Under the pieces are notes generated by a model. That model made no database searches. It was not told the DNA's origin and saw nothing but the letters and a program-made list of their open reading frames with translations. 64,000 nucleotides of DNA from Bosea sp. Tri-49 (GTDB lineage: Bacteria; Pseudomonadota; Alphaproteobacteria; Rhizobiales; Beijerinckiaceae), in the NCBI RefSeq assembly GCF_003952665.1, contig NZ_CP017946.1, positions 4,607,001 through 4,671,000 on the forward strand, given 5' to 3'. The position numbers and the translations under genes are program-made. Positions 25,583 to 33,956 of the stretch are shown piece after piece (position 1 is the stretch's first letter; each line of letters starts with the position of its first letter).

Positions 25583-25662
25583 TTTGCCGGAAGGCGCGAT
25601 TTTGTTGCATGCCGCCGCCGCCTAGGCTAGGCGGTCCGTGCATGGGTTCCGAGGGTAAAAGC

Positions 25663-25902
25663 ATGGCGGCTGGCCGCACCAACTGGCGCAATGTGATCAT
25701 GGTGATCTCGCTCGCCATCCTGATCGCGGTCGAGATCTTCGGCGTCGCGCTGGCGTCCGGCTGGGCACTCGCCGGCCTGTTCGAGCTCGGGCCGATCGTC
25801 GCCTATGTGCTGATGGGGCTGTTCTCGGTGCTCGCCGCCTATGGGCTGGTGAATTTCATGCGCCGCGTTGTGAAGATCGAGCGCCTGACCCATCGCGGCT
25901 GA
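25663..25902 (+). CDS. Small two-helix membrane protein, unknown
   Basis: A 79-residue protein with two hydrophobic segments (about 11-33 and 42-63) and a basic C-terminus (RRVVKIERLTHRG). I do not recognise a family. A GAGGG site before the ATG at 25663 supports this start; an ATG at 25642 would add seven residues. It is divergent from the GGT-like gene and ends three bases before the convergent DUF1850 gene. Confidence 0.6.
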   Translation: MAAGRTNWRNVIMVISLAILIAVEIFGVALASGWALAGLFELGPIVAYVLMGLFSVLAAYGLVNFMRRVVKIERLTHRG

Positions 25903-25905
25903 GGC

Positions 25906-26268
25906 TCAGCCGCACGGCTTCATCACGACAGGATCGGCTTCGGCCGGCAGCAATTCGTCGAGCGATCGGCAGCGGCCCTCCACGCAGACCCGCCAGTCGG
26001 CGGTCGCGCCGGAGCGGCGCATCACGACCTCGCGCAAGGGCGCCAGATCCGGTTTCCAGCGCCAGAAGCCATCGACGAGCTTGGCGCCATCAGGCGGGTC
26101 CATGCCGGCGCCGGAGCCTTGGATACGCGCCTCGGTGATGACGAGGCCCTCAGGCGCTTCTCGCCAGACTTCTTCCCACAGCGATTTCTGCACCGAATGA
26201 CGCCAAGAGAGCGTGATCTCGCTCGCACCAAGCGAGATCACGAGAGTTCCGGCGGCAAGGCAGATCAC
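25906..26268 (-). CDS. DUF1850 domain-containing protein
   Basis: A 120-residue protein matching DUF1850, small proteins found almost only beside TAXI-type TRAP transporters; role unknown. The motif LSWRHSVQKSLWEE is the family hallmark. The start is GTG at 26268, overlapping the permease stop as GTGA; longer frames to a TTG at 26307 lack family similarity. It is the last gene of the TRAP operon. Confidence 0.82.
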   Translation of the reverse strand: MICLAAGTLVISLGASEITLSWRHSVQKSLWEEVWREAPEGLVITEARIQGSGAGMDPPDGAKLVDGFWRWKPDLAPLREVVMRRSGATADWRVCVEGRCRSLDELLPAEADPVVMKPCG

Positions 26269-28424
26269 GCCGGCCTGGTCGCTGCCGTTTCGCGATTGAC
26301 CCACCAATGGCGGGCGACGATCGCGGCGGCGAGCGCATAGCCGAGCGGATCGCTATAGGGGAACTCGCCGAACAGGAAGACCGCGGCGGCGAAGCAGAGG
26401 ACGCGCTCGAGCACGCTGAGCCTGCCGAACAGGAAGCCGATCGCGACCATGCCGAACAGGCCGATGGCGATGCTCGCCTTGATCACCGCGTAGACCACGG
26501 ATGGCCAGAAGCCGATCAGGTTCGACATCGGGTCGCCCGGCTGTAGCATCAGCGCCGGCGAATAGATGGCGATGAAGGGGATGACGTAGCCGGCGAGCGC
26601 GACGCGCATCGCCTCCCAGCCGATCTTGTCGGGGTTCTCCTTGGCGATCGGCGCGGCCGCCAGCGCGGCCAGCGCCACCGGCGGCGAGAGGTCGGCCATG
26701 ATGCCGTAGTAGAAGGCGAACATGTGGCTGACGATCAGCGGCACGCCAAGCTTCTCCAGCGCCGGGGCGGCGAGCGCCGCGACGATGATGTAGGTCGGGA
26801 TCGTCGGGATGCCGGTGCCGAGCAGGATCGAGAGGATCATCGTCAGGACCAGCGCCAGGAACAGGCTGGTCTTGCCGAGGCCGATGATCCAGGCGCCGAA
26901 GGTGGTGCCGATGCCGGTTTGGGTCATGAGGCCGATGATGGTACCGACGATGGCGCAGGCGATGCCGACCGGCAGCGCCGTCTTGGCGGCGTCGGCGAGC
27001 GCGTCGCGACAGATGGCGAGTGTCGCCCGGCCGCCGATGGTCAGGGCGTTGAGCAGGATCAGCGCCAGGATCAGGCCGCCGACGACGCGGACATCCATGC
27101 CCTCGCGCAGCAGTGCGCCGGCGATCAGCCCGAGCCCGACCCAGAAGATCACGCGCAGCGTCGTTGTCTTCAAGCCGAGCGCGACACCGGTGCCGAGCAG
27201 CAGGCCGACGGTGAGCGCGAGCCCGATCGTGCCGGCGAAGAGCGGCGTGAAGCCGTGGAACAGCATGAAGACGAGCACGGCGAGCGGCAGTGCCAGATAC
27301 CAGCGCTCGCGCAGCGCCCGGAGCGGGCTCGGCAGCAGATGGCGCTCGATGCCCTTGAGGCCGTGCTTGCCGGCTTCCAGATGCACCATCCAGAAGGCCG
27401 AGGCGAAGTAGAGCACGGCGGGGATCGCGGCCGCCTTGACGATCTCGGAATAGTCGACGCCCAGCGTCTCGGCCATGATGAAGGCAGCGGCGCCCATCAC
27501 CGGCGGCATGATCTGGCCGCCCATCGAGGCGGTGGCCTCGACGCCGGCGGCGAAGGCGCGCCGGTAGCCGAACTTGATCATCAGCGGAATGGTGAACTGG
27601 CCGACGGTGACGACATTGGCGACGCCGGAGCCCGAGATCATCCCCATCAGACCGGAGGAGAACACCGCGACTTTGGCCGGGCCGCCGCGCGCGCCGCCGA
27701 ACAGGCCGAGCGAGACGTCGTTGAAGAGGTGGATCATCCCGGCCTTCTCCAGGAAGGCGCCAAAGACGATGAAGAGGAAGATGTAGGTGGCCGAGACATA
27801 GGTCGGCACGCCATAGAGCCCTTCTGTGCCGAAGGAGAGATGGCCGATGATCTGGTCGAAGCCATAGCCGCGATGGTTGAACGGCGAGGGCAGATACTGG
27901 CCGAAGAACCAGTAGAGCAGGCAGACGCCGCACATGATCGGCAGGGCGTTGCCCATCAGGCGCCTGGCGGCCTCGAAGACGAGGATGGCGAGCAGACAGC
28001 CGACGACGAGGTCGAGCGTGGTCGGGTCGCCGTCGCGCAGGATCAGGTCGGCATAGAAGATCAGCTGGTAGAGGCCGATCAGGAAGCCGAGCAGGCCGAT
28101 CGCCCAGCCGAGCCAGCGCCCAGCCTCGGTCTTCGCCTTGAAATTGGCGACGAGGCCGAAGGAGAGCAGCAGCAGGAAGCCGACATGGACGCCGCGCACC
28201 GCCTGACTCGGCAGGAAATGCCAGGCCGAGATCAGGATCTGGAACGAGGCGAAAGCGAGCGCGACGCCATAGGCGAGCAGACCCCATTTGCCGGGGCCGA
28301 AGCCGGGCGGGAAGCCGTGCTCGAAATTGTCGAGCGCCTCGTTCTCGATCGGCGCGCCGCTCGCGCCGGAGAGCTCGTGCAGCCGGTCGGTATCGGCTCC
28401 CGCGACTGTGGTCTGCTGCGTCAT
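26265..28424 (-). CDS. TRAP transporter fused permease (TAXI type, DctQM fusion)
   Basis: A 719-residue inner-membrane protein with many hydrophobic segments: a DctQ-like four-helix part in the first ~200 residues fused to the DctM large permease, including GARGGPAKVAVFSSGLMGMISGSG and GTGIPTIPTYIIVA motifs. TAXI-type TRAP systems import organic acids or amino acids with Na+ or H+ rather than ATP. The start is taken as ATG 28424 with a GGGG site; an ATG six codons upstream (28442) is possible. It follows the binding-protein gene with a hairpin between. Confidence 0.92.
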   Translation of the reverse strand: MTQQTTVAGADTDRLHELSGASGAPIENEALDNFEHGFPPGFGPGKWGLLAYGVALAFASFQILISAWHFLPSQAVRGVHVGFLLLLSFGLVANFKAKTEAGRWLGWAIGLLGFLIGLYQLIFYADLILRDGDPTTLDLVVGCLLAILVFEAARRLMGNALPIMCGVCLLYWFFGQYLPSPFNHRGYGFDQIIGHLSFGTEGLYGVPTYVSATYIFLFIVFGAFLEKAGMIHLFNDVSLGLFGGARGGPAKVAVFSSGLMGMISGSGVANVVTVGQFTIPLMIKFGYRRAFAAGVEATASMGGQIMPPVMGAAAFIMAETLGVDYSEIVKAAAIPAVLYFASAFWMVHLEAGKHGLKGIERHLLPSPLRALRERWYLALPLAVLVFMLFHGFTPLFAGTIGLALTVGLLLGTGVALGLKTTTLRVIFWVGLGLIAGALLREGMDVRVVGGLILALILLNALTIGGRATLAICRDALADAAKTALPVGIACAIVGTIIGLMTQTGIGTTFGAWIIGLGKTSLFLALVLTMILSILLGTGIPTIPTYIIVAALAAPALEKLGVPLIVSHMFAFYYGIMADLSPPVALAALAAAPIAKENPDKIGWEAMRVALAGYVIPFIAIYSPALMLQPGDPMSNLIGFWPSVVYAVIKASIAIGLFGMVAIGFLFGRLSVLERVLCFAAAVFLFGEFPYSDPLGYALAAAIVARHWWVNRETAATRPA

Positions 28425-28447
28425 TGCCCCATTTCCCGTCATGCGAC

Positions 28448-28474
28448 GACGCCGGCCCTCGTTGAGCCGGCGTC
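28448..28474. promoter_or_regulatory. 9-bp stem-loop between TAXI binding-protein and permease genes
   Basis: GACGCCGGC and GCCGGCGTC form a perfect stem with a 9-base loop, 26 bases after the binding-protein stop and 23 before the permease start. Without a U tract on the coding strand it is likely a 3' stabiliser of the binding-protein mRNA, giving more binding protein than permease. Confidence 0.55.
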
Positions 28475-28500
28475 GCTTATCTCCTCGCTCATGCAGCGGG

Positions 28501-29469
28501 TCAGGAGCCGACTTTCAGGCCCTTTTCCTTGAGATAGCGCGCGGCACCCGGATGCAGCGGCACCGGCATGCCGTCGAGCGCATTCTCGAGCTTGATCGAC
28601 TTGCCGGCCGAATGCGACGAGCCGAGTTCGCCGAGATTCTCGAAGATGTTTTTGGTCATCTGGTAGACCAGTTCCTCCTTCACGCCGTCATGCGTGACGA
28701 GGTAGTTCACGACGGCGGCCGTGTTCACGTCCGTTGTCTGGCCGCCATAGGTGTTGGCCGGGATCGGCGTGCTGATGAAGGGCGGGCCAGCCTTGTCGAT
28801 CACCGCCTTCGGCACCTCGACGACGACGATCTCGACGGAGCTCGCGAGGTCGCGGATCGAGGCGACGCCGAGCCCGGCCGATTGCAGGGTGGCGTCGAGC
28901 TGGCGGTTCTTCATCAGCTCGACCGACTCGGCGAAGGGCAGGTACTCGATCTTGCCGAGGTCCTTGTAGGCGATGCCGGCGGCGCCGAGGATGGCGCGGG
29001 CGTTGAGCTCGGTGCCGGATTTCGGCGCGCCGACCGAGAGGCGCTTGCCCTTGAGATCGCCCAGCGTCTTGATGCCGCTCTCCTTCGAGGCGACGATCTG
29101 GACATAGTTCGGATAGATCGCGGTGATGCCGCGCAACTTCTTCAGCGGGGTCTTGAAGCCGGCCTCCTCGTCGCCTTTCCAGGCGGCGTCGAGGGAATCG
29201 CCGAGGGTGAAGGCGATCTCGCCGCGGCCCTGCTGGAGGAGTACGAGATTCTCGACCGAGGCCTTGGTCGCCTGCACCGAGGGGCGGGTATTCGCGATCT
29301 TGTCGCCGTAGATCTTCGAGAGCGCGACGCCCATCGGATAGTAGACGCCGGAGGTGCCGCCGGTCAGGACGTTGATGAAGTCTTGCGCCTTGGCAGCGAC
29401 CGGGGTCACGGCGATGAGCACAGCAGTCATGAGCCCGGCAAAGCGGCGGCCGGCGAGCAGCGTTGTCAT
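28501..29469 (-). CDS. TAXI family TRAP transporter solute-binding subunit
   Basis: A 322-residue periplasmic protein with a signal peptide cut after AKA (about residue 27). The mature start QDFINVLTGGTSGVYYPMG is the TAXI-family hallmark, with GTELNARAIL further on. It binds the solute (often glutamate- or dicarboxylate-like in characterised members) for the fused permease. A GGGAGG site fixes the ATG at 29469. It is the first gene of a three-gene operon with the permease and DUF1850. Confidence 0.92.
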   Translation of the reverse strand: MTTLLAGRRFAGLMTAVLIAVTPVAAKAQDFINVLTGGTSGVYYPMGVALSKIYGDKIANTRPSVQATKASVENLVLLQQGRGEIAFTLGDSLDAAWKGDEEAGFKTPLKKLRGITAIYPNYVQIVASKESGIKTLGDLKGKRLSVGAPKSGTELNARAILGAAGIAYKDLGKIEYLPFAESVELMKNRQLDATLQSAGLGVASIRDLASSVEIVVVEVPKAVIDKAGPPFISTPIPANTYGGQTTDVNTAAVVNYLVTHDGVKEELVYQMTKNIFENLGELGSSHSAGKSIKLENALDGMPVPLHPGAARYLKEKGLKVGS

Positions 29470-29702
29470 GGTTCCTCCCGATATATGGTCAGGCTCGGAC
29501 GGCCGGACTTTCCTTAGTTGTAGGCCGTTCGCGGGGCGAAAGAAAAGTTGTTCCAAAGCTCTAGCCACTTGGATTGCCGCGATTGCGTGCGATTTCCGCC
29601 CTGCTGACGCCAGGAAGCTCGGGAGATTGCCCTCGCCGGCTGGACAGGCTAGCCGGAAACACCATCTTCCAGCTGACCCTTCCCGATGGAGCGCCCCGCC
29701 CG

Positions 29703-31325
29703 ATGCAGCCGCGACAGCCGACCACGCCCCTGATCGACCGCCGTACGCTGCTTGCAGGCGCCGCCGGTACGGCCGCTCTCGCCGCAGCGGGTTTCTCCGG
29801 ATCGGCGCTGGCGCAGCAGGGGTTGAAGCTCGGCGTGGCCGAGGCCTTCTCCTTCGACGGGTTGAAGGCGCGCGCCCGTGATCTCGCTAGCAAGCCCTAT
29901 GAGCTGCCGCCGAACCCGAAGCCGGACGTGCTCGAGAAGATCGACTACGACGCCCACGGCAAGATCAGGTTCAAGCCGGAGCTGGCGCTCTGGGCCAACG
30001 GGCCCTCGCCCTGGCCGGTGACCTTCTTCCACCTCGGCCGCTACTTCCAGAAGCCGGTGCGCATGCATGTCCTCGACGACGGCAAGGCGCGCGAGATCGT
30101 CTACGACGAGAGCTATTTCGAGATGCCGGCCGATTCCCCGGCCAAGCAGTTGCCGCCGGGCGCGGGCTTTGCTGGTTTCCGCTTTCAGGAGAGCCGTTCG
30201 GGCCATCCCGGCCGCAAGGGCGAGAAGCTCGATTGGCAGAAGAACGACTGGGTCGCCTTCCTCGGCGCCTCCTACTTCCGCGCCATCGGCGAGCTCTACC
30301 AGTACGGGCTCTCGGCCCGCGGCCTCGCGATCGACCCTGCGGTCGGCGATCGGCCGGAGGAGTTTCCCGACTTCACCCATGTCTGGCTGGAGACGCCGCC
30401 CGAGGCCGCCGAGTACGTGATCATCTACGCCCTGCTTTCGGGACCGAGTGTGGCCGGGGCCTTCCGCTTCCGCATGCATCGCGGCAAGGGCGTCGACATG
30501 GAGATCGAGCAGGAGCTGCACCTGCGCAAGGACGTGGCGCGGCTCGGCATCGCGCCGCTGACCTCGATGTACTGGTATTCCGAGACAGCGAAGGCGACCA
30601 TGGTCGACTGGCGGCCGGAGGTGCACGATTCCGACGGGCTGGCGCTCTGGACGGGTCGCGGCGAGCGCGCCTGGCGCCCGCTCAACAATCCGCAGCGCAC
30701 CGTCGCCTCGTCCTTCGTCGACGAGAACCCGCGCGGCTTCGGGTTGATGCAACGTGACCGCGAAATCGGCCACTATCTGGATGGCGTCTTCTATGAGCGC
30801 CGCCCGAGCCTGTGGATCGAGACGCTGGGTAATTGGGGCAAGGGTGCTGTCCAGCTGATCGAGATCCCGACGGACGATGAGATCCACGACAACATCGTCG
30901 CGATGTGGGTGCCGGAAGTGCCTGCGAAGGCCGGTAACGCCTATAATTTCCGCTACCGCCTGCACTGGCTCGCCGACGAGCCCTTCCCGCCGGCGCTCGG
31001 CCGCGTCGTCGCGACAAGGCTCGGCAATGGCGGCCAGCCCGGCACGGTGAGGCCCAAGGGCGTGCGCAAGTTCATGATTGAGTTCAAGGGGCCGGCGCTC
31101 GAGGACATCCCGTTCGGGGTCAAGCCCGAGGTCGTGCTCTCGGCCTCGCGCGGCAGCTTTTCCTATACCTTCGCCGAAGCGGTGCCGAACGACGTGCCCG
31201 GCCATTGGCGGGCGCAGTTCGATCTTACCGTCGAGGGCGCGGACCCGGTCGAGATGCGCTGCTTCCTGCGCGGCGGCGACAAGGTGCTGACCGAGACTTG
31301 GCTGTACCAGTACCTGCCGGGGTGA
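29703..31325 (+). CDS. Glucan biosynthesis protein, OpgG/OpgD (MdoG) family
   Basis: A 540-residue periplasmic protein with a Tat-type signal (DRRTLLAGAAG, twin Arg at 13-14, cleavage near SALA|QQ). The N-terminal beta-sandwich (about 40-420) and C-terminal Ig-like domain (about 430-540) match OpgG/OpgD, which shape osmoregulated periplasmic glucans. The Tat signal resembles OpgD. Recent work assigns beta-1,2-glucanase activity to family members (from memory). It stands alone, divergent from the TRAP operon; no opgH glucosyltransferase is near. Confidence 0.9.
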   Translation: MQPRQPTTPLIDRRTLLAGAAGTAALAAAGFSGSALAQQGLKLGVAEAFSFDGLKARARDLASKPYELPPNPKPDVLEKIDYDAHGKIRFKPELALWANGPSPWPVTFFHLGRYFQKPVRMHVLDDGKAREIVYDESYFEMPADSPAKQLPPGAGFAGFRFQESRSGHPGRKGEKLDWQKNDWVAFLGASYFRAIGELYQYGLSARGLAIDPAVGDRPEEFPDFTHVWLETPPEAAEYVIIYALLSGPSVAGAFRFRMHRGKGVDMEIEQELHLRKDVARLGIAPLTSMYWYSETAKATMVDWRPEVHDSDGLALWTGRGERAWRPLNNPQRTVASSFVDENPRGFGLMQRDREIGHYLDGVFYERRPSLWIETLGNWGKGAVQLIEIPTDDEIHDNIVAMWVPEVPAKAGNAYNFRYRLHWLADEPFPPALGRVVATRLGNGGQPGTVRPKGVRKFMIEFKGPALEDIPFGVKPEVVLSASRGSFSYTFAEAVPNDVPGHWRAQFDLTVEGADPVEMRCFLRGGDKVLTETWLYQYLPG

Positions 31326-31365
31326 GAACCCGTCCGAAACTCTACTCCGGCGGCCATCTAGCGGC

Positions 31366-31424
31366 GTTTTCTGCGCTTCCGGTGCTCACGGACCAATGTC
31401 CGCTGCGCTCCGGTTCTCGAAAAC
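31366..31424. other. Imperfect palindrome after opgG-like gene
   Basis: Outer arms GTTTTC/GAAAAC enclose an inner GGAC-CAAT-GTCC hairpin. It lies in the 153-base gap between two convergent genes, so it may act as a stop signal; it also resembles a dispersed repeat because TGCGCTTCCGG and CTGCGCTCCGG occur on either side. Only one copy is in the window. Confidence 0.3.
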
Positions 31425-31478
31425 ACCGTCATCTGGCGCGCCGCAGCGAGTTTCGAACCGGCTTCTGAGCCGAGACGC

Positions 31479-31742
31479 CTACCCTTCGATCTGGCGCTTC
31501 TGGGCCCGGTCGACGGAGATGAACAGCGTGTTGGCTGCGCCGGGCTCGACGCAGAACACGTCGAAGCTCGGCGCCTGCGGATCGTCGGCCGGCATATGCA
31601 GGGTCGCCGAGCCCTTGCGGCCGGCAAAAGCCATGATCCGGAAGCTCAGCCCGTCGGGCAGGCCGATCTCGATCGCATCGGCCGCGATCTCGGTCGCGAC
31701 GCCGTTGCGTATCGCTTTGAAGGTCACCCGCTCGGCGCTCAC
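31479..31742 (-). CDS. Small conserved-looking hypothetical protein
   Basis: An 87-residue soluble protein without signal peptide or membrane segment, with predicted beta strands throughout (for example SFDVFCVEPGAANTLFISVD). I do not recognise it. Codon positions show the strong third-base GC of real genes here. It stands alone between convergent opgG-like and the GH75-like gene upstream on the same strand, 155 bases away. Confidence 0.5.
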   Translation of the reverse strand: MSAERVTFKAIRNGVATEIAADAIEIGLPDGLSFRIMAFAGRKGSATLHMPADDPQAPSFDVFCVEPGAANTLFISVDRAQKRQIEG

Positions 31743-31897
31743 CTATCCGCTCCCGTTCGGCTGTCATCGGCGAGGTCGATAACGCCGCCGTCAGGCATTC
31801 CGCGCAAGCGCAATCGTGCTTGCCGGTAAAAGATGTCAGCCGAAATTCAGGTGCATCAATACCGCCGGGGACGCGCCTCGGCATTGCCCGGTCGAGT

Positions 31898-32872
31898 TCA
31901 GAGCCCGCGCCCGCAGGCTTGCGCCGCCGCAGCCAACCCCGCCGTCGAACCGTATCCGCGCTCCAGCGCCCAAGCCTCGACGCGTTGGGCGATGTTTTCC
32001 GCGGTGTAGGGGCGCGTACGCTGATAGGCCACCGTGGCGGGTAGCACAGCCACGACCATGTCGGACGAGCCGGTATCGAGCCTGATCGCGTCTTGATAGG
32101 TTCTCGGCTGTTCGCTCCTGCCGAGCAATGCCATATTGAGCGCGACCGAGCCCTCGCCGATGCGGTTGCCGTTCCCGGTATCGCCGATGACGGCGGCAAC
32201 GCTTCGTCCGGTGGCAGGATTGAGCGCCAGCACCAGATCACCGGTCTTGGCCCCGAACTCCTTGAGGGGATTGGCGTTGCCCCGCAGCACGATGGCAGGG
32301 ATGACACGTTGATCAAGCTGGTTGGCCACCTGGCATTCCCCGGCAGCGGCACCTGACAAGCCGTTCTTCAAGGCTGTGAGCGAACCGAAATACCCGGCAT
32401 TGGGCCCGCTGGCGAACGTGCAAGGTTTGCCGTTGGTGTCCGGGGCGATCACATTGCGCCAGCTGATCGTATGGCCTGCCGGCACCGTCCAGCCGGAATC
32501 GCGCCAACGCTCGAAGGCCGCGATCTTCTCCGCCTGCGTCAGACCGCCGGCTTTCGATATCGCGATGCCGTTGTCGATCCGGTTGATGGCCAGCGAGGTC
32601 CCGAGAAAATCGCGAGGGTGATATGAGGTCGGCGCCCCGTCGGTATTGACTGCGAGCGGCGCGGCAAAAACCGCGAAATTGGCGGCCGGCGGCAGCCCCT
32701 GAGCACGGCCCAGCCGGACCGTCTCATTCCCCGCGACGAAGCGTTTTTCGCTCGCGATGCTGCATTGGCCCGGCGCGCCGGGTGTGACGAGTATGGCCGT
32801 GTCCGGAGCGGTCTGGCAGGAAATCAGCGCGAGCGCGACAAGCGGTAGGCTGAACCAGAATGCGGTACGCAT
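31898..32872 (-). CDS. Lipoprotein with GH75 chitosanase-like domain
   Basis: A 324-residue lipoprotein: signal peptide with lipobox LISC (Cys19). The sequence VNTDGAPTSYHP (about 75-86) and the motif GDTG...IGEGS (230-242) are those of glycoside hydrolase family 75 chitosanases, in which the Asp of GDTG and the Glu of GEaS are catalytic and nine residues apart. Here Asp231 and Glu240 keep that spacing. It would act on chitosan-like polymer at the cell surface. A long middle insert (110-200) is not typical. Strong GGAGG before the ATG at 32872. Confidence 0.6.
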   Translation of the reverse strand: MRTAFWFSLPLVALALISCQTAPDTAILVTPGAPGQCSIASEKRFVAGNETVRLGRAQGLPPAANFAVFAAPLAVNTDGAPTSYHPRDFLGTSLAINRIDNGIAISKAGGLTQAEKIAAFERWRDSGWTVPAGHTISWRNVIAPDTNGKPCTFASGPNAGYFGSLTALKNGLSGAAAGECQVANQLDQRVIPAIVLRGNANPLKEFGAKTGDLVLALNPATGRSVAAVIGDTGNGNRIGEGSVALNMALLGRSEQPRTYQDAIRLDTGSSDMVVAVLPATVAYQRTRPYTAENIAQRVEAWALERGYGSTAGLAAAAQACGRGL

Positions 32873-33005
32873 GCGCACCTCCTCCCGACATCCGTGCTTC
32901 ACTCCGAAAAGGTGCCGCCATGGTTACATCAAGGATGACCTTGCGTCATCCGAGATTGGCCCCTGCTTCGGTTCTACGCCAAACCGAGCTTGCTTGCCGC
33001 CGAGC

Positions 33006-33023
33006 GTAACATTATATCATTCC
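33006..33023. promoter_or_regulatory. Zur-box-like site before the zinc cluster
   Basis: GTAACATTATATCATTCC, an AT-rich imperfect palindrome in GC-rich DNA, resembles the alphaproteobacterial Zur operator (GAAATGTTATAnTATAACATTTC) read on either strand. It lies two bases before the ATG of the His-rich micro-protein and upstream of znuC. It fits zinc-responsive repression. No zur gene lies in the window. Confidence 0.5.
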
Positions 33024-33025
33024 TT

Positions 33026-33172
33026 ATGAGCCATGATCATGCCCATCACCGCGGCCCCGTGGCGGAAGCGCCCGGCTGGTCGCTGCTGCGGCTTTCGGCC
33101 GGGCAACGGCTCGGCCTGGCGCTCGGCGTGATCCTGGTGCTGTGGGCGGCGACCTTCGCCGTCATTGCGTGA
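33026..33172 (+). CDS. His-rich single-helix micro-protein at the head of the zinc cluster
   Basis: A 48-residue protein with an N-terminal His-rich stretch (MSHDHAHHRG, four His) followed by one membrane segment (about 28-47). It would be a tail-anchored or single-pass membrane protein with a metal-binding cytoplasmic tip. It lies two bases after a Zur-like box, with no room for a ribosome site, so it would need a leaderless mRNA or a start elsewhere. It overlaps no other gene and ends 13 bases before the znuC start. Function unknown; zinc handling is inferred from place and composition. Confidence 0.5.
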   Translation: MSHDHAHHRGPVAEAPGWSLLRLSAGQRLGLALGVILVLWAATFAVIA

Positions 33173-33185
33173 TGAAGAATCTGGC

Positions 33186-33932
33186 GTGAAAAAGAGTACA
33201 GAACCCGTGCCCGCAATCCGTTTCAGCGATCTGACGCTCGGCTACGACCGCCATCCGGCGGTGCATCATCTTTCGGGCGAGATCGCGCCGGGCAGCCTCA
33301 CCGCGATCGTCGGACCGAACGGCGCCGGCAAGTCGACCCTGCTCAAGGCCATCGCCGGCGCGCTCGCGCCGCTCGACGGTACGGTCAGCCTTCAGAAGGG
33401 CAAGCGGCTCGCCTATCTTCCGCAGTCGGCCGAACTCGACCGCTCCTTCCCGATTCATGTCTACGATCTCGTTGCCATGGGTCTCTGGGGCACGGCCGGC
33501 ATCTTCGGTCGGATCGGCTTTGGTCAGCGCGATAAGATCGAGGCGGCGATCGCCGCCGTCGGCCTCACCGGCTTCGAGGGCCGCAGCATCGGCACGCTCT
33601 CGGGCGGGCAGATGCAGCGGGCGCTGTTCGCGCGGCTCCTGCTGCAGGACGCCGACATCATCCTGCTCGACGAGCCCTTCACGGCGATCGATGCCCGCAC
33701 CAGCGCTGATCTGCTGGCGCTGGTCCAGCGCTGGCACGGCGAGAACCGCACCGTCGTTGCGGTCCTGCATGATATCGAGACGGTGAAGCGCGCCTTCCCG
33801 CAGACGCTGCTACTGGCGCGCGAGGCGATCGCTTGGGGTGAGACCGGTGAGGTGCTGACGGCGAACAACCTGCTCAAGGCGCGCCGCATGGTCGAGGCCT
33901 TCGACAGCCACGCCGCGCCCTGCGCCGCCTGA
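33186..33932 (+). CDS. znuC: Zinc ABC transporter ATP-binding protein (ZnuC-like)
   Basis: A 248-residue ATPase with Walker A GPNGAGKS at 43-50, signature LSGGQMQRA and Walker B IILLDEP. Together with ZnuB and ZnuA it drives high-affinity zinc import. The GTG at 33186 is the preferred start; GTG at 33207 or TTG at 33165 are alternatives, none with a strong ribosome site. The call as zinc (rather than manganese) rests on the ZnuA His loop, the CobW gene and the Zur-like boxes. Confidence 0.88.
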   Translation: MKKSTEPVPAIRFSDLTLGYDRHPAVHHLSGEIAPGSLTAIVGPNGAGKSTLLKAIAGALAPLDGTVSLQKGKRLAYLPQSAELDRSFPIHVYDLVAMGLWGTAGIFGRIGFGQRDKIEAAIAAVGLTGFEGRSIGTLSGGQMQRALFARLLLQDADIILLDEPFTAIDARTSADLLALVQRWHGENRTVVAVLHDIETVKRAFPQTLLLAREAIAWGETGEVLTANNLLKARRMVEAFDSHAAPCAA

Positions 33933-33956
33933 GCGCAGCGACATAAGACAAGGCCG

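Noticed and set aside
23994..25718. 574-codon frame shifted within the GGT-like gene
   Set aside because: Arg-rich shadow frame; the GGT frame has the correct family motifs from end to end.
26353..28532. Long open frames on both strands over the TRAP permease gene (644 and 602 codons)
   Set aside because: Both overlap a permease with clear family motifs; they are Arg/Ala/Asp-rich and hydrophilic artefacts of GC bias.
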